From Marinobacter orientalis (lineage in GTDB: Bacteria; Pseudomonadota; Gammaproteobacteria; Pseudomonadales; Oleiphilaceae), in assembly GCF_004792665.1 (NCBI RefSeq), contig NZ_SRZX01000011.1:1-64000 (forward strand): a stretch of 64,000 bases of DNA. Reading direction: 5' to 3'. Made by a program: the position numbers and the translations under genes. Position 1 is the stretch's first letter; each line of letters opens with the position of its first letter. The notes under the pieces were generated by a model. The model had not been told where the DNA came from. It worked only from the letters and a program-made list of their open reading frames with translations, and made no database searches. Shown piece after piece: positions 51,530 to 60,431 of this stretch.

Positions 51530-53828
51530 TGTCAGGCTGCTCCTCTGTATTGGCGGCTTCGGCGGCATTGCTGGGTGACTGGATCACATCAATCGTGTCC
51601 ACCCGCTGGAGGCCGCGGGGCAGCTTGTGTCCACGGCGGCCGCGCTCGCCCAGATAATGTTCCAGATCACCGAACTGCAACCCCATCTTGCGCTTTCCGG
51701 CGCGGATTTCCAGTTGGTCATCCTCGGCAAACACCGCAACGGCAACCACGTACTCTTCCCGGTTCTGAACCCTTGCAGAGGGAATACTGATGATCTTGTT
51801 ACCCTTGCCCTTGGCCAGCTCCGGCAATTCGCTCAGCGGGAATACCAGCATCCGGCCCTCATTGGAAACAGCGCCCAGATACAGCGGTTTTTCGGAATCG
51901 GGCACCAGCACCGGCGGCATGATCCTGGCCCCCTTCGGAACCGAAACCACGGCCTTGCCGTTGCGGTTCTTGCTGATCATCTCGTTCAGGGAAGTAACAA
52001 AGCCGTAGCCGCCGTCAGTTACCAGCAACACCTTGCGGGCCGGATCATCCATCAACAGACCACAGAAGGTCGCGCCGGGAGGTGGATTGATACGGCCACT
52101 GAGCGGTTCGCCCTGCCCCCTGGCAGAGGGGAATGAGTGAGCAACCAGGGAATAGGCTCGTCCGGTGGAATCCAGGAACACCGCCTGCTGGTTGTTGCGC
52201 CCCTTCGCCGCCATGGCAAACCTGTCGCCTGCCTTATAGCTAAGCCCTTCCGGCTCAATATCGTGGCCCTTGGCCGCCCTGACCCATCCCTTCTCGGACA
52301 GCACGACCGTCACCGGGTCATTGGATACCAGCTCGGTTTCGCTGAAGGCCCTCGCTTCGCGGCGCTCAACAATCGGCGAGCGACGATCATCACCATAGGT
52401 TTCCGCGTCCGCCAGCAGCTCATCCTTGATCAGCTCCCGCAGACGGTCTTCCGATCCGAGAATCGCCTGGAGCTCGTCGCGCTCGGCGGCCAGCTCGTCC
52501 TGTTCGCCACGGATTTTCATTTCCTCGAGCTTGGCCAGGTGGCGCAATTTCAGCTCGAGAATGGCTTCGGCCTGCTCCTCCGACAGCCCGAAGCGGGAAA
52601 TCAACTCGGCCTTGGGCTTGTCCTCGTAGCGAATGATGGCAATGACTTCGTCGATGTTCAGGTAGGCAACCAGCAGGCCTTCGAGAATGTGCAGGCGTGC
52701 CAGCACCTTGTCCAGACGATGCTGGAGGCGCCGTGTGACCGTGGTACGGCGGAAGCTGAGCCATTCCGTCAGCATTACCCGCAGACCCTTGACGCCGGGA
52801 CGACCGTCGTTGCCGATGACGTTAATATTGACCCGGTAGGTTTTCTCCAGATCGGTGCTGGCAAAGAGGTGGGCCATCAGTCCGTCCAGATCCACCCGAT
52901 TGGAACGGGGAACAATGACCAGCCGGGTCGGGTTCTCATGATCCGATTCGTCGCGCAGGTCCGCCACCATGGGCAGCTTTTTGGTCTGCATCTGCTGGGC
53001 AATCTGCTCCAGTACCCGGTTGCCGGAGACCTGGTGCGGCAAATCGGTCACTACGATCTCCCCACCCTCATTGATCCAGCGGGCACGCATCCGCAAGGAG
53101 CCCTTGCCGGTTTCGTACATCTGCCGGATATCCTTGCGGGGTGTAATGATCTCCGCATAAGTGGGGAAATCCGGGCCCTTGACGTGTTCGCACAGGTCAT
53201 CGGTGGTTGCGTCCGGCTGCTCAAGCAGGCGCACGCAGGCCGCGGTGATTTCCCGGACGTTGTGGGGTGGTATGTCCGTCGCCATACCCACCGCAATACC
53301 GGTCGTGCCATTGAGCAGAACATGAGGCAACCTGGCGGGCAATACCGACGGTTCATCCATGGTGCCGTCAAAGTTGGGCACCCAGTCCACCGTACCCTGC
53401 CCCAATTCGCTGAGCAGGACATCAGCAAATTTGGCAAGGCGGGATTCGGTGTAACGCATGGCGGCAAATGACTTGGGATCATCAGGCGCACCCCAGTTGC
53501 CCTGGCCGTCAACCAGCGGATAACGGTAAGAGAAAGGCTGGGCCATCAGTACCATGGCCTCGTAACAGGCGCTGTCACCGTGGGGGTGGAACTTGCCCAG
53601 AACATCACCCACCGTACGGGCGGACTTTTTGTACTTTGAAGTAGACTTCAGGCCGAGCTCGGACATGGCGTAGATGATCCGGCGCTGAACCGGTTTCAGG
53701 CCGTCACCCACGTTGGGCAATGCCCTGTCGAGAATGACGTACATGGAATAATCGAGGTAGGCCTTCTCGGTGTAGTCCCTCAATGAAACCCGCTCAAAGC
53801 CTTCATCCGTGGTCTGAAACTCTGGCAT
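51522..53828 (-). CDS. parC: DNA topoisomerase IV subunit A
   Basis: A 768-residue type IIA topoisomerase subunit for decatenation. The active-site Tyr is in FAAMRYTESRLAKF (about residue 126). The quinolone region reads HPHGDSACYEAM, with the usual Ser, so no classical resistance change is visible there. The C-terminal beta-pinwheel is short as in ParC. It starts at 53828 with AAGGGG upstream. The partner parE is about 4 kb away. Confidence 0.96.
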   Translation of the reverse strand: MPEFQTTDEGFERVSLRDYTEKAYLDYSMYVILDRALPNVGDGLKPVQRRIIYAMSELGLKSTSKYKKSARTVGDVLGKFHPHGDSACYEAMVLMAQPFSYRYPLVDGQGNWGAPDDPKSFAAMRYTESRLAKFADVLLSELGQGTVDWVPNFDGTMDEPSVLPARLPHVLLNGTTGIAVGMATDIPPHNVREITAACVRLLEQPDATTDDLCEHVKGPDFPTYAEIITPRKDIRQMYETGKGSLRMRARWINEGGEIVVTDLPHQVSGNRVLEQIAQQMQTKKLPMVADLRDESDHENPTRLVIVPRSNRVDLDGLMAHLFASTDLEKTYRVNINVIGNDGRPGVKGLRVMLTEWLSFRRTTVTRRLQHRLDKVLARLHILEGLLVAYLNIDEVIAIIRYEDKPKAELISRFGLSEEQAEAILELKLRHLAKLEEMKIRGEQDELAAERDELQAILGSEDRLRELIKDELLADAETYGDDRRSPIVERREARAFSETELVSNDPVTVVLSEKGWVRAAKGHDIEPEGLSYKAGDRFAMAAKGRNNQQAVFLDSTGRAYSLVAHSFPSARGQGEPLSGRINPPPGATFCGLLMDDPARKVLLVTDGGYGFVTSLNEMISKNRNGKAVVSVPKGARIMPPVLVPDSEKPLYLGAVSNEGRMLVFPLSELPELAKGKGNKIISIPSARVQNREEYVVAVAVFAEDDQLEIRAGKRKMGLQFGDLEHYLGERGRRGHKLPRGLQRVDTIDVIQSPSNAAEAANTEEQPDSE

Positions 53829-54042
53829 GGATGCCCCTTTGCTGTGAGTTGCGTAACATGAATTGCGCTGGTTATCCGGCCAGCCGCCGGAGGGCACATT
53901 ATATGGAGGCGGGGACAGATACACCAACACCGTGTCGGATTTCCAATAGCGGAATTCCCGCATGGAGAGAATTCGACCCTCGCCGTATGCTCACAAACGG
54001 TAAAACAAAGATACGTTTCATGACATCCAAGAGTGGAGAACT

Positions 54043-54282
54043 ATGAGACCCAACCTGAAAGCCTGCGGGCAGGCCATGATGACGGCCGTGGTGAATGCTG
54101 TTCTTGCTCTGGCACTGATGCTGTTGGTGGAGTTCGCCATTACCGGCAACTTCCAGCTCGCAGAGCCCTATCTGTGGGCGGGACTACTGATCGGACTGGT
54201 CATTTTTTTCGGCCAGTTCTGGCGCCAGCGCCACCTTTGCCGCAACCATAATAACCTTGGGCAATCCACGGATACACTGTGA
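54043..54282 (+). CDS. Small inner-membrane protein with two helices, unknown
   Basis: A 79-residue protein with two hydrophobic segments (MMTAVVNAVLALALMLLVEF and LWAGLLIGLVIFFGQF) and a basic C-terminal tail (WRQRHLCRNH). GTGGAG lies 6 bases upstream of ATG 54043. I recognise no family. Divergent from parC. Confidence 0.7.
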   Translation: MRPNLKACGQAMMTAVVNAVLALALMLLVEFAITGNFQLAEPYLWAGLLIGLVIFFGQFWRQRHLCRNHNNLGQSTDTL

Positions 54283-54324
54283 TGCAAGGCTTGGGCAGAA
54301 CAGGGTGATGACTGCCGAGGGCAG

Positions 54325-54353
54325 CATGGCCTCCCGGCAAAGCGGGGGCCATG
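54325..54353. terminator. Hairpin between convergent genes, weak terminator candidate
   Basis: CATGGCCTCCCG pairs with CGGGGGCCATG with one bulge. There is no T tract on either strand, so it may only stabilise or mark mRNA ends between the small membrane gene and yceI. A second small hairpin CTGCC-gag-GGCAG lies just before it. Confidence 0.4.
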
Positions 54354-54365
54354 GAAATACCGATT

Positions 54366-54947
54366 TTACTGGCGAATCCCTTCTACAGAGATAATCAACT
54401 CAACGGCCTCAGAGGCTTTGCCCAGATCCATCGGAATTCCGAAGTCGGACAATTTGAATTCGGTTCCCGCTTCAAAACCCATACGGTAGCCGCCCCAGGG
54501 GTCATCACCATGGCCCAGCATTTCCACATCCAGGGTTACTTCTCTGGTTACCCCGCGCAGGGTCAGGTCACCGATGATGTCGGCCTCGCCCTCGTCGTCT
54601 ACCTCCACCCGCGTGGTCCTGAACGTCGCTTCCGGGTACTCGCTGACATACAGGAAGTCTTCCTCACGCAGGTGCTTGTCCCGCTCGGCGTGATTTGAGT
54701 CGACGCTGGAGGTGTCCACGGTGACTTCCACAGAACTGTTTTCCGGGTTTTCCGCGTCGTAAACAAACTGCCCGTCAAATTCATTGAAGCGGCCGTAAAG
54801 CCAGCTGTAACCCAGGTGTGAAATCTTGAAGTTGATAAACTGGTGGTCACCTTCGGTATCAAAGGCGTAGGTTCCGCTATGCTCGGATGCCTGGACGCCC
54901 CCGGCCATCGTGAGGGTCACTGCAGATGCAAGCAGCAGTTTTTTCAT
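54366..54947 (-). CDS. yceI: YceI-family periplasmic lipid-binding protein
   Basis: A 193-residue protein with a signal peptide (MKKLLLASAVTLTMAGGVQA) and a YceI lipocalin-like barrel (ISHLGYSWLYGRFNEFDGQF, GDLTLRGVTREVTLDV), known to bind polyisoprenoids. The start at 54947 has AAGGAG 6 bases upstream. It follows the cytochrome b561 gene, the same yceJ-yceI pairing as in E. coli. Confidence 0.93.
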   Translation of the reverse strand: MKKLLLASAVTLTMAGGVQASEHSGTYAFDTEGDHQFINFKISHLGYSWLYGRFNEFDGQFVYDAENPENSSVEVTVDTSSVDSNHAERDKHLREEDFLYVSEYPEATFRTTRVEVDDEGEADIIGDLTLRGVTREVTLDVEMLGHGDDPWGGYRMGFEAGTEFKLSDFGIPMDLGKASEAVELIISVEGIRQ

Positions 54948-55000
54948 GTTCATCTCCTTGTTGAAAAGGCCCGCAGGCACAGTTTTAGCTATTATCCAGA

Positions 55001-55561
55001 TCAGCGTCGGCGACGATCGGTACCCAACATACGCCGCAAAGTGTCGTCGTGGTCAATGAAATGATGTTTTATGGCGGCCAGTCCATGCACGCCGGCAAGT
55101 ACCACCAGTGCCCAGGTTGACCAGTAGTGAACAAGACCGGCGGTATCCTCCATTCTCTTGATCTGGCCGGTCACCGAGGGCACCTCGAACCAGTCGAACA
55201 CCTTGATGGAAGACCCGTCGGCAGTGGAGATCAGATAGCCACTGACCATCGCCACGAAAGCCAGTAGGTACAACGTCAGGTGGGCACCGCGGGACGCCAG
55301 CACTTCGAAGCGGCTGTGGTCCGGCAGCGGCCGGGGAACAGGGTTAACGAAGCGCCAGACCAGTCGCAGCAGCATCACCATCAACAGCAGAATTCCGATG
55401 CTGCGGTGGATATCCGGGCCCCTCCGATACCAGTCATCATAATAGGAAAGGTCCACCATCCAGTATCCCAACCCGAACAGACCGAATACCGCCACCGTAA
55501 CCAGCCAGTGAATGCCTATTGTTACGACTCCGAACCTGTCCGGTGTATTGCGTACCTGCAT
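55001..55561 (-). CDS. yceJ: Cytochrome b561 family protein (YceJ-like)
   Basis: A 186-residue membrane protein with four helices and candidate haem-ligand histidines in GIHWLVT, DIHRSIG, LVHYWS and HGLAAIKHHF. GGGAG is 7 bases before the ATG at 55561. It is co-transcribed with yceI 53 bases downstream and probably passes electrons or quinone-like lipid to it; this role is inferred. Confidence 0.9.
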   Translation of the reverse strand: MQVRNTPDRFGVVTIGIHWLVTVAVFGLFGLGYWMVDLSYYDDWYRRGPDIHRSIGILLLMVMLLRLVWRFVNPVPRPLPDHSRFEVLASRGAHLTLYLLAFVAMVSGYLISTADGSSIKVFDWFEVPSVTGQIKRMEDTAGLVHYWSTWALVVLAGVHGLAAIKHHFIDHDDTLRRMLGTDRRRR

Positions 55562-55730
55562 CAATATCTCCCTGTTCGACACTCCGGGGCTAGTCCTCAC
55601 TGAAAACAGTGTAGGAACAGGGGTCGCTAAAACCAATCAAAATGTTTTGCACGCATAGATCAGAAATTCTGACCAAGGCAGTTATCGGGCAAACCACGTA
55701 CTTTCCCTTATACCTTTGGTCTGATACGGA

Positions 55731-55747
55731 TTCTACGGATTGTAGAA
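55731..55747. promoter_or_regulatory. 17 bp palindrome upstream of a 15-codon ORF
   Basis: TTCTAC (55731-55736), GGATT, GTAGAA (55742-55747): a perfect inverted repeat typical of a dimeric regulator site. A possible promoter TTGTAG (55740-55745), 16 bases, TAAACT (55762-55767) overlaps it. Confidence 0.5.
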
Positions 55748-55821
55748 AACTATGTGCAGAATAAACTTATTGCATAAATTGGTTGCCCGTCAGGGTTACA
55801 CATCAAACAAGAGGAAAAAAC

Positions 55822-55869
55822 ATGGAAATTGAATTTGACGAGTCAGTTGCGGTTCCCAGTAACAACTGA
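55822..55869 (+). CDS. Possible 15-residue peptide gene
   Basis: An ATG at 55822 with AAGAGG 8 bases upstream opens a frame of 15 codons, MEIEFDESVAVPSNN, ending TGA at 55867-55869. It is acidic, with no cysteine and no signal peptide. It lies in a ~500 bp gap free of other genes and has a promoter and a palindrome in front. I do not know its function: it could be a leader, a small regulator, a peptide precursor or chance. Confidence 0.4.
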   Translation: MEIEFDESVAVPSNN

Positions 55870-55904
55870 TTTCATGAATCTCCCGCCAGGGTCTTCGACA
55901 TTTT

Positions 55905-55924
55905 CAGGCACTTCCGGGTGCCTG
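55905..55924. other. Hairpin after the 15-codon ORF
   Basis: CAGGCAC (55905-55911) pairs perfectly with GTGCCTG (55918-55924) around TTCCGG, 35 bases after the peptide stop codon. There is no T tract, so it is not a classical terminator; it may be a 3' end structure. Confidence 0.4.
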
Positions 55925-55960
55925 GCGCCTGCATCTGAGTTTCGCTGGCTGTTGGTTGAG

Positions 55961-56031
55961 ATCACTGCAGAGCAGTGAGAGCAGTGAGAGCAGTGAGAGC
56001 AGTGAGAGCAGTGAGAGTGCTCTGCGGTGAT
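55961..56031. repeat. Five 9 bp tandem repeats inside a hairpin
   Basis: AGCAGTGAG is repeated five times without change (55971-56015). The array is framed by ATCACTGCAGAGC (55961-55973) and GCTCTGCGGTGAT (56019-56031), which pair except for one G-U. It looks like slippage expansion in the loop of an older hairpin. It lies downstream of the SLC13 gene end (minus) and after the peptide ORF. Confidence 0.7.
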
Positions 56032-56059
56032 ATTCTGGTCAACCTGACTACAACGACCG

Positions 56060-57835
56060 TCAGGAAAGCTTGATTCCGTAAACCAGTGAAATCATCCCGA
56101 CAGTAACCAGCCCGATAAACAGATTCATCGGCAGGCCTACCTTCACGAAATCCATGAACCGATAGCCACCCGGACCGAACACCATCATATTGGTCTGGTA
56201 GCCTAGCGGGGTAGCAAAGCTGGCGGAGGCCGCCATCATCACAGCAATCACGTAGGGCTCCGCGGCAATGCCCAGGGATGCCGTCATGGACAGCACAATG
56301 GGCAATACCAGCACCGCAGCGGCGTTGTTGGTGATCACTTCGGTAAGAACCGATACGGAGAAATACACCAGCAGCACCGTCAGCAACGGGTGACCACTGC
56401 TGACATCCAGTATGCCCTCGGCGACGAAGGCCGCCGCTCCGGTTTCCTGCAGGGCCGCACCCAACGCAAACGAGGCGGCGATGGTAAGTATGACAGGCAC
56501 ATCCACAGCTTTCTGTGCCTGGCCAACGGAACAGCAGCCACTGAGAATCATCAGCGCTGCCCCGATCAGTGCGGCATTAAGCATACTCAAGACACCAAGG
56601 GCTGCCGCCGAGACCAACACCAGCAGTATGCCCCAGGACAGGTAGGCCCGGTCGTGACGGGGCGTTTCAGTCTCCAGGTCGTTGATCAGCAGGAAGTCCT
56701 TGGCATAGCGCTGCCGGCTGACAAACGCCGGACGGGCTTCCAGCAGCAATACGTCCCCGGTCCTGAGCCGGATATTGCCAAGGTTACCGGATACCCGTTC
56801 ACCACCCCGCGCAACTGCCAGCACCACGGCACCATAACGGTCCCGGAAGCGGGCATCGCGAATCGTCAGACCAAGCACTTCCGATTGCGGAGACAGTGCG
56901 GCCTCCACCAGCCGGCGCTCTGCGCGATCTTTACTCAGACTGGGCTCGTCATCGTGAACGGATGGCACAATGCCGTTGATCCGCAGCACATCGGAAATGG
57001 CCTGGGTATCGCCAGCGAACACCAGCCGGTCACCGCCCCGCAGGCGCTCTTCCGAGGGCACTGCGGTTACCACGCTGCCATCCCGTTCAATCTCTACCAG
57101 ATACAGCCGTTCCAGCTCACGCAGGCCGGCCTCGCCAACGCTCTTTCCTACCAGAGGGCCGTCAAACGCGACCGCCACCTCGAGGGTAAATTCCCGCATG
57201 GAGCCGAACTTCTGCTGATCCTTGCGGTCAGGCAGCGCTCTTGGCAGCACCAGCAGCATGACCGCCAGACCAATCACTGCAACCGGTAATCCGACAGCCG
57301 TAATGGAGAATATCGAAAAACCGTCTTCCCCGGTCAGCTGCCGGTATTGCCCGTTGACCACCAGGTTGGTACTGGTGCCGATCAGCGTCAGCGTGCCGCC
57401 CAGGATGGCGGAATAACTCAAGGGTATCATCAGCTTCGAGGGTGAGATGCCGATTTTTCGCGACCAGGCGTGAACAGCCGGGATCATGGTGGCAACCACA
57501 GGGGTGTTGTTGAGAAAGCCGCTCAGCAAAGCAACCGGAAAGGCAATGCGGGCCTGGGCCGAACGTACGGTGCGGGGAGAACGCAGCAAGTGGTGGACCA
57601 CCAGATCCACACCGCCGGAGTGGTGAATCCCCGAAGCCACCACAAACATGGCAACCACAGTGATCAGGCCGGTGTTACTGAACCCGGCCAGGGCCTGGTC
57701 GGCGGTAACAATGCCGCTGGCGCTCAGCACGACCAGCACGCTCATCATGACGAGGTGTGGGCCAAAACGCCCGACACTCATCAACAGCAATGCGATCCCC
57801 GCGAGGCTTAAAGCAAACCAGCCCTGCCAGTCCAT
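56060..57835 (-). CDS. SLC13-type transporter with two TrkA-C domains
   Basis: A 591-residue inner-membrane carrier. About 5-6 helices precede and 6 follow a central cytosolic insert (about residues 205-385) made of two TrkA-C/RCK-C domains (LVGKSVGEAGLRELERLYLV and LGLTIRDARFRDRYGAVVL). The duplicated motifs NNTPVVATMIP and TNNAAAVLVLPI mark the ion/substrate sites. Such proteins move sulfate, dicarboxylates or related anions; the substrate is not evident. GGGG is 8 bases before the start. Confidence 0.88.
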   Translation of the reverse strand: MDWQGWFALSLAGIALLLMSVGRFGPHLVMMSVLVVLSASGIVTADQALAGFSNTGLITVVAMFVVASGIHHSGGVDLVVHHLLRSPRTVRSAQARIAFPVALLSGFLNNTPVVATMIPAVHAWSRKIGISPSKLMIPLSYSAILGGTLTLIGTSTNLVVNGQYRQLTGEDGFSIFSITAVGLPVAVIGLAVMLLVLPRALPDRKDQQKFGSMREFTLEVAVAFDGPLVGKSVGEAGLRELERLYLVEIERDGSVVTAVPSEERLRGGDRLVFAGDTQAISDVLRINGIVPSVHDDEPSLSKDRAERRLVEAALSPQSEVLGLTIRDARFRDRYGAVVLAVARGGERVSGNLGNIRLRTGDVLLLEARPAFVSRQRYAKDFLLINDLETETPRHDRAYLSWGILLVLVSAAALGVLSMLNAALIGAALMILSGCCSVGQAQKAVDVPVILTIAASFALGAALQETGAAAFVAEGILDVSSGHPLLTVLLVYFSVSVLTEVITNNAAAVLVLPIVLSMTASLGIAAEPYVIAVMMAASASFATPLGYQTNMMVFGPGGYRFMDFVKVGLPMNLFIGLVTVGMISLVYGIKLS

Positions 57836-57936
57836 CTGGTGATCCCCTGGATAAAAGGCGCAGGATAGCGAGTTTGCTCAAGACTTAGAAAGAATAAAGG
57901 ATGCTGTTTAAAGCACCATTAAGCATATGCCGAGGA

Positions 57937-59832
57937 TTACACCTCGATATCGGCCATGTTCCCGTAGGTTTCCAGCCATACCCGGCGATCAGAAGCCCGC
58001 TTTTTGCCCAACAGCATATCCATGCGACTGTCGGTGTCGTCGCCGTCAGCAATAGTGAGCATCACCAGCCGACGGGTATCCGGGGCCATGGTGGTCTCAC
58101 GAAGCTGCAGCGGATTCATTTCGCCGAGGCCCTTGAAACGGGTGACGGAGATTTTGCCACGGCGGTTTTCCGCCGCCAGGCGATCAAGGATGCCCTGCTT
58201 CTCGTGCTCGTCCAGGGCGTAGAAGGTTTCCTTGCCCAGGTCCACCCGGTACAGCGGGGGCATGGCAACAAACACGTGGCCGGCGGCCACCAGCGGCCGG
58301 AAATGCTTGACGAACAGGGCGCACAGCAGAGTGGCGATGTGCAGCCCGTCGGAATCGGCATCGGCGAGGATGCAGATCTTGTTGTAGCGCAGGCCGTCCA
58401 GCTTGTCGGAGCCCGGGTCTACACCAATGGCAACGGCAATGTCGTGGACTTCCTGGGAGGCAAGGATTTCGTTGGAATCCACTTCCCAGGTGTTGAGGAT
58501 CTTTCCCCGCAAAGGCATCACGGCCTGGAATTCCCGGTCGCGGGCCTGCTTGGCAGAGCCACCGGCGGAATCCCCCTCCACCAGGAAGAGTTCGGAGCGG
58601 TTACTGTCACTGCCGGAGCAGTCCGCCAGCTTGCCGGGCAGCGCCGGCCCGGAGGTGACTCTTTTGCGGGCAACTTTCTTGCTGGCACGAAGACGATGCT
58701 GGGCGTTACTGATAAACAGCTCGGCGAGCGCTTCGGCAACATCGGTATGCTGGTTCAGCCACAGGCTGAAGGCATCCTTGACCACGCCGGAGATAAATGC
58801 GGCGGCTTCACGGGACGACAGGCGCTCCTTGGTCTGGCCCGAGAACTGGGGTTCCTGCATCTTGAAGGAGAGTACGTAGGCACAGCGCTCCCAGATGTCT
58901 TCCGGCGACAGCTTTACCCCCCGAGGCAGCAGGCTGCGGAACTCGCAGAATTCCCGCATGGCTTCCAGCAGGCCGGTGCGCAGTCCGTTTACATGAGTGC
59001 CGCCCTGGGCGGTGGGGATCAGGTTAACGTAGCTTTCCATCACCGCTTCGCCGCCTTCCGGCAGCCACTGGATGGCCCAGTCCACGGCTTCCTTGTTGCC
59101 GGAGAAGCTCCCGGTGAACGGTTCAAGAGGGACCGCTTCGATGTCGGCCAGCTCGGTGCGCAGGTAATCGCGCAAACCGCCTTCATAGCACCACTCGTCC
59201 CTGTCACCGGTCTGCTCCTGCAGGAAGGTGATAGTCAGACCCGGGCAGAGAACGGCCTTGGCGCGAAGATTATGGCGCAGACGACTGACAGAAAACTTCG
59301 GACTGTCGAAATAGCTGGGGTCCGGCGTGAACGTCAGCCGGGTGCCGGTATTGCGCTTGCCAACCGTGTCTACGGCCTCAAGATCGGTCTGTTTATGACC
59401 GTTCGCAAACGTCATCCGGTGCATTTGGCCGTCACGCTTGATCATCACCTCAAGATGCGTCGACAGCGCGTTGACCACGGACACACCGACCCCGTGCAGA
59501 CCACCGGAGAAATTGTAGTTGCCCTGGGAGAACTTGCCGCCGGCATGGAGGCGGGTCAGGATCAGCTCGACACCCGGAACACCGTGCTCCTTGTGCATAT
59601 CCACCGGCATGCCACGGCCGTCGTCTTCAACGCTGAGCGAGCCGTCGCTGTGGAGGACGACATCAATGCGGCGGGCATGGCCTGCCAGCGCTTCGTCGAC
59701 GCTGTTATCAATGACTTCCTGGGCCAGATGGTTAGGACGACTGGTGTCGGTGTACATGCCCGGGCGTTTTCGAACCGGGTCCAGACCACTAAGAACTTCA
59801 ATGGCGTCTGCGTTGTACTGTTTCTGGCTCAT
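57937..59832 (-). CDS. parE: DNA topoisomerase IV subunit B
   Basis: A 631-residue ATPase subunit. GHKL motifs VIDNSVDEALAGHA and DDGRGMPVDMH; TOPRIM with EGDSAGGSAKQARDR (about residue 418) and ILADADSDGLHI. The short length (no GyrB-type insert) and the presence of parC nearby support ParE over GyrB. Confidence 0.96.
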   Translation of the reverse strand: MSQKQYNADAIEVLSGLDPVRKRPGMYTDTSRPNHLAQEVIDNSVDEALAGHARRIDVVLHSDGSLSVEDDGRGMPVDMHKEHGVPGVELILTRLHAGGKFSQGNYNFSGGLHGVGVSVVNALSTHLEVMIKRDGQMHRMTFANGHKQTDLEAVDTVGKRNTGTRLTFTPDPSYFDSPKFSVSRLRHNLRAKAVLCPGLTITFLQEQTGDRDEWCYEGGLRDYLRTELADIEAVPLEPFTGSFSGNKEAVDWAIQWLPEGGEAVMESYVNLIPTAQGGTHVNGLRTGLLEAMREFCEFRSLLPRGVKLSPEDIWERCAYVLSFKMQEPQFSGQTKERLSSREAAAFISGVVKDAFSLWLNQHTDVAEALAELFISNAQHRLRASKKVARKRVTSGPALPGKLADCSGSDSNRSELFLVEGDSAGGSAKQARDREFQAVMPLRGKILNTWEVDSNEILASQEVHDIAVAIGVDPGSDKLDGLRYNKICILADADSDGLHIATLLCALFVKHFRPLVAAGHVFVAMPPLYRVDLGKETFYALDEHEKQGILDRLAAENRRGKISVTRFKGLGEMNPLQLRETTMAPDTRRLVMLTIADGDDTDSRMDMLLGKKRASDRRVWLETYGNMADIEV

Positions 59833-59943
59833 GGGAAGAAAGCGACTCCACGGGTTTGTTTTTTAAGCTGGGCCATAGCTTAGGGATTCGAGGAGAAAGA
59901 TCAACGGTTGATTTCGGCGGGTGCTGATCGGTGGCGTAGTACG

Positions 59944-60429
59944 TTATTGCTCCCGTGTCATGGTATCCAGGCCGTCACCGGATACCCTTAGCCGCTCCCA
60001 GTCTTCAGGAGTGATTGCAATAATCGCGCAGGGCGTGGTCAGTGCCTGGGTGACCATGGCATCCTGCGCCGGCTTGCGGGCATTGAGAGTGAGCTCCAGC
60101 ACATCGTCAATGATCTCGGCGGACTCAAGAGTCAGACCGTAGCCGCCGGTGGGCCTCTGCCCCAGCCCCACAAGGACCAGATGCTCCCGCTCCAGATCGA
60201 TTGCCCGGAGCTGATTAACGGAAAGATTCCCGGCGGGCAGGCTGGCCAATTTTTCCAGCTCACTGGCATTGCTGATATAGACCAGGCCCGGTGCGGTCAG
60301 GCCGCAATGGTCGGACTCCGTCACCTGGCGGGCCAGCGGTGCGCCGTCGGCAGTTGCCGAACGGCTCACGGAACAGCCCGCTGCGAGGGTCAGGGCCAGT
60401 ACAAGCACAGTGATCTTTATGAAACGCAT
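59944..60429 (-). CDS. PrcB-like lipoprotein
   Basis: A 161-residue lipoprotein (MRFIKITVLVLALTLAAGC, lipobox LAAGC). The C-terminal half (LVLVGLGQRPTGGYGLTLES through TTPCAIIAI) has the PrcB C-terminal domain pattern with RPTGGY. PrcB is an accessory lipoprotein of the Treponema protease dentilisin. The ATG lies right after the stop of the S8 protease gene (stop 60432), so the two are co-translated. An in-frame TTG at 60435 would overlap the stop. A partner role for the protease is inferred. Confidence 0.75.
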   Translation of the reverse strand: MRFIKITVLVLALTLAAGCSVSRSATADGAPLARQVTESDHCGLTAPGLVYISNASELEKLASLPAGNLSVNQLRAIDLEREHLVLVGLGQRPTGGYGLTLESAEIIDDVLELTLNARKPAQDAMVTQALTTPCAIIAITPEDWERLRVSGDGLDTMTREQ

Positions 60430-60431
60430 AA

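Noticed and set aside
52137..53471. A 444-codon plus-strand open frame opposite parC
   Set aside because: Shadow of ParC; high-GC genes commonly leave long antisense frames.
55971..56015. Tandem 9 bp repeats considered as a CRISPR array
   Set aside because: Repeats are directly adjacent with no spacers and far too short.
57901..59883. A 660-codon open frame on the plus strand opposite parE
   Set aside because: It is the antisense shadow of a clear ParE with all motifs; its composition is implausible for a protein and there is no start context.
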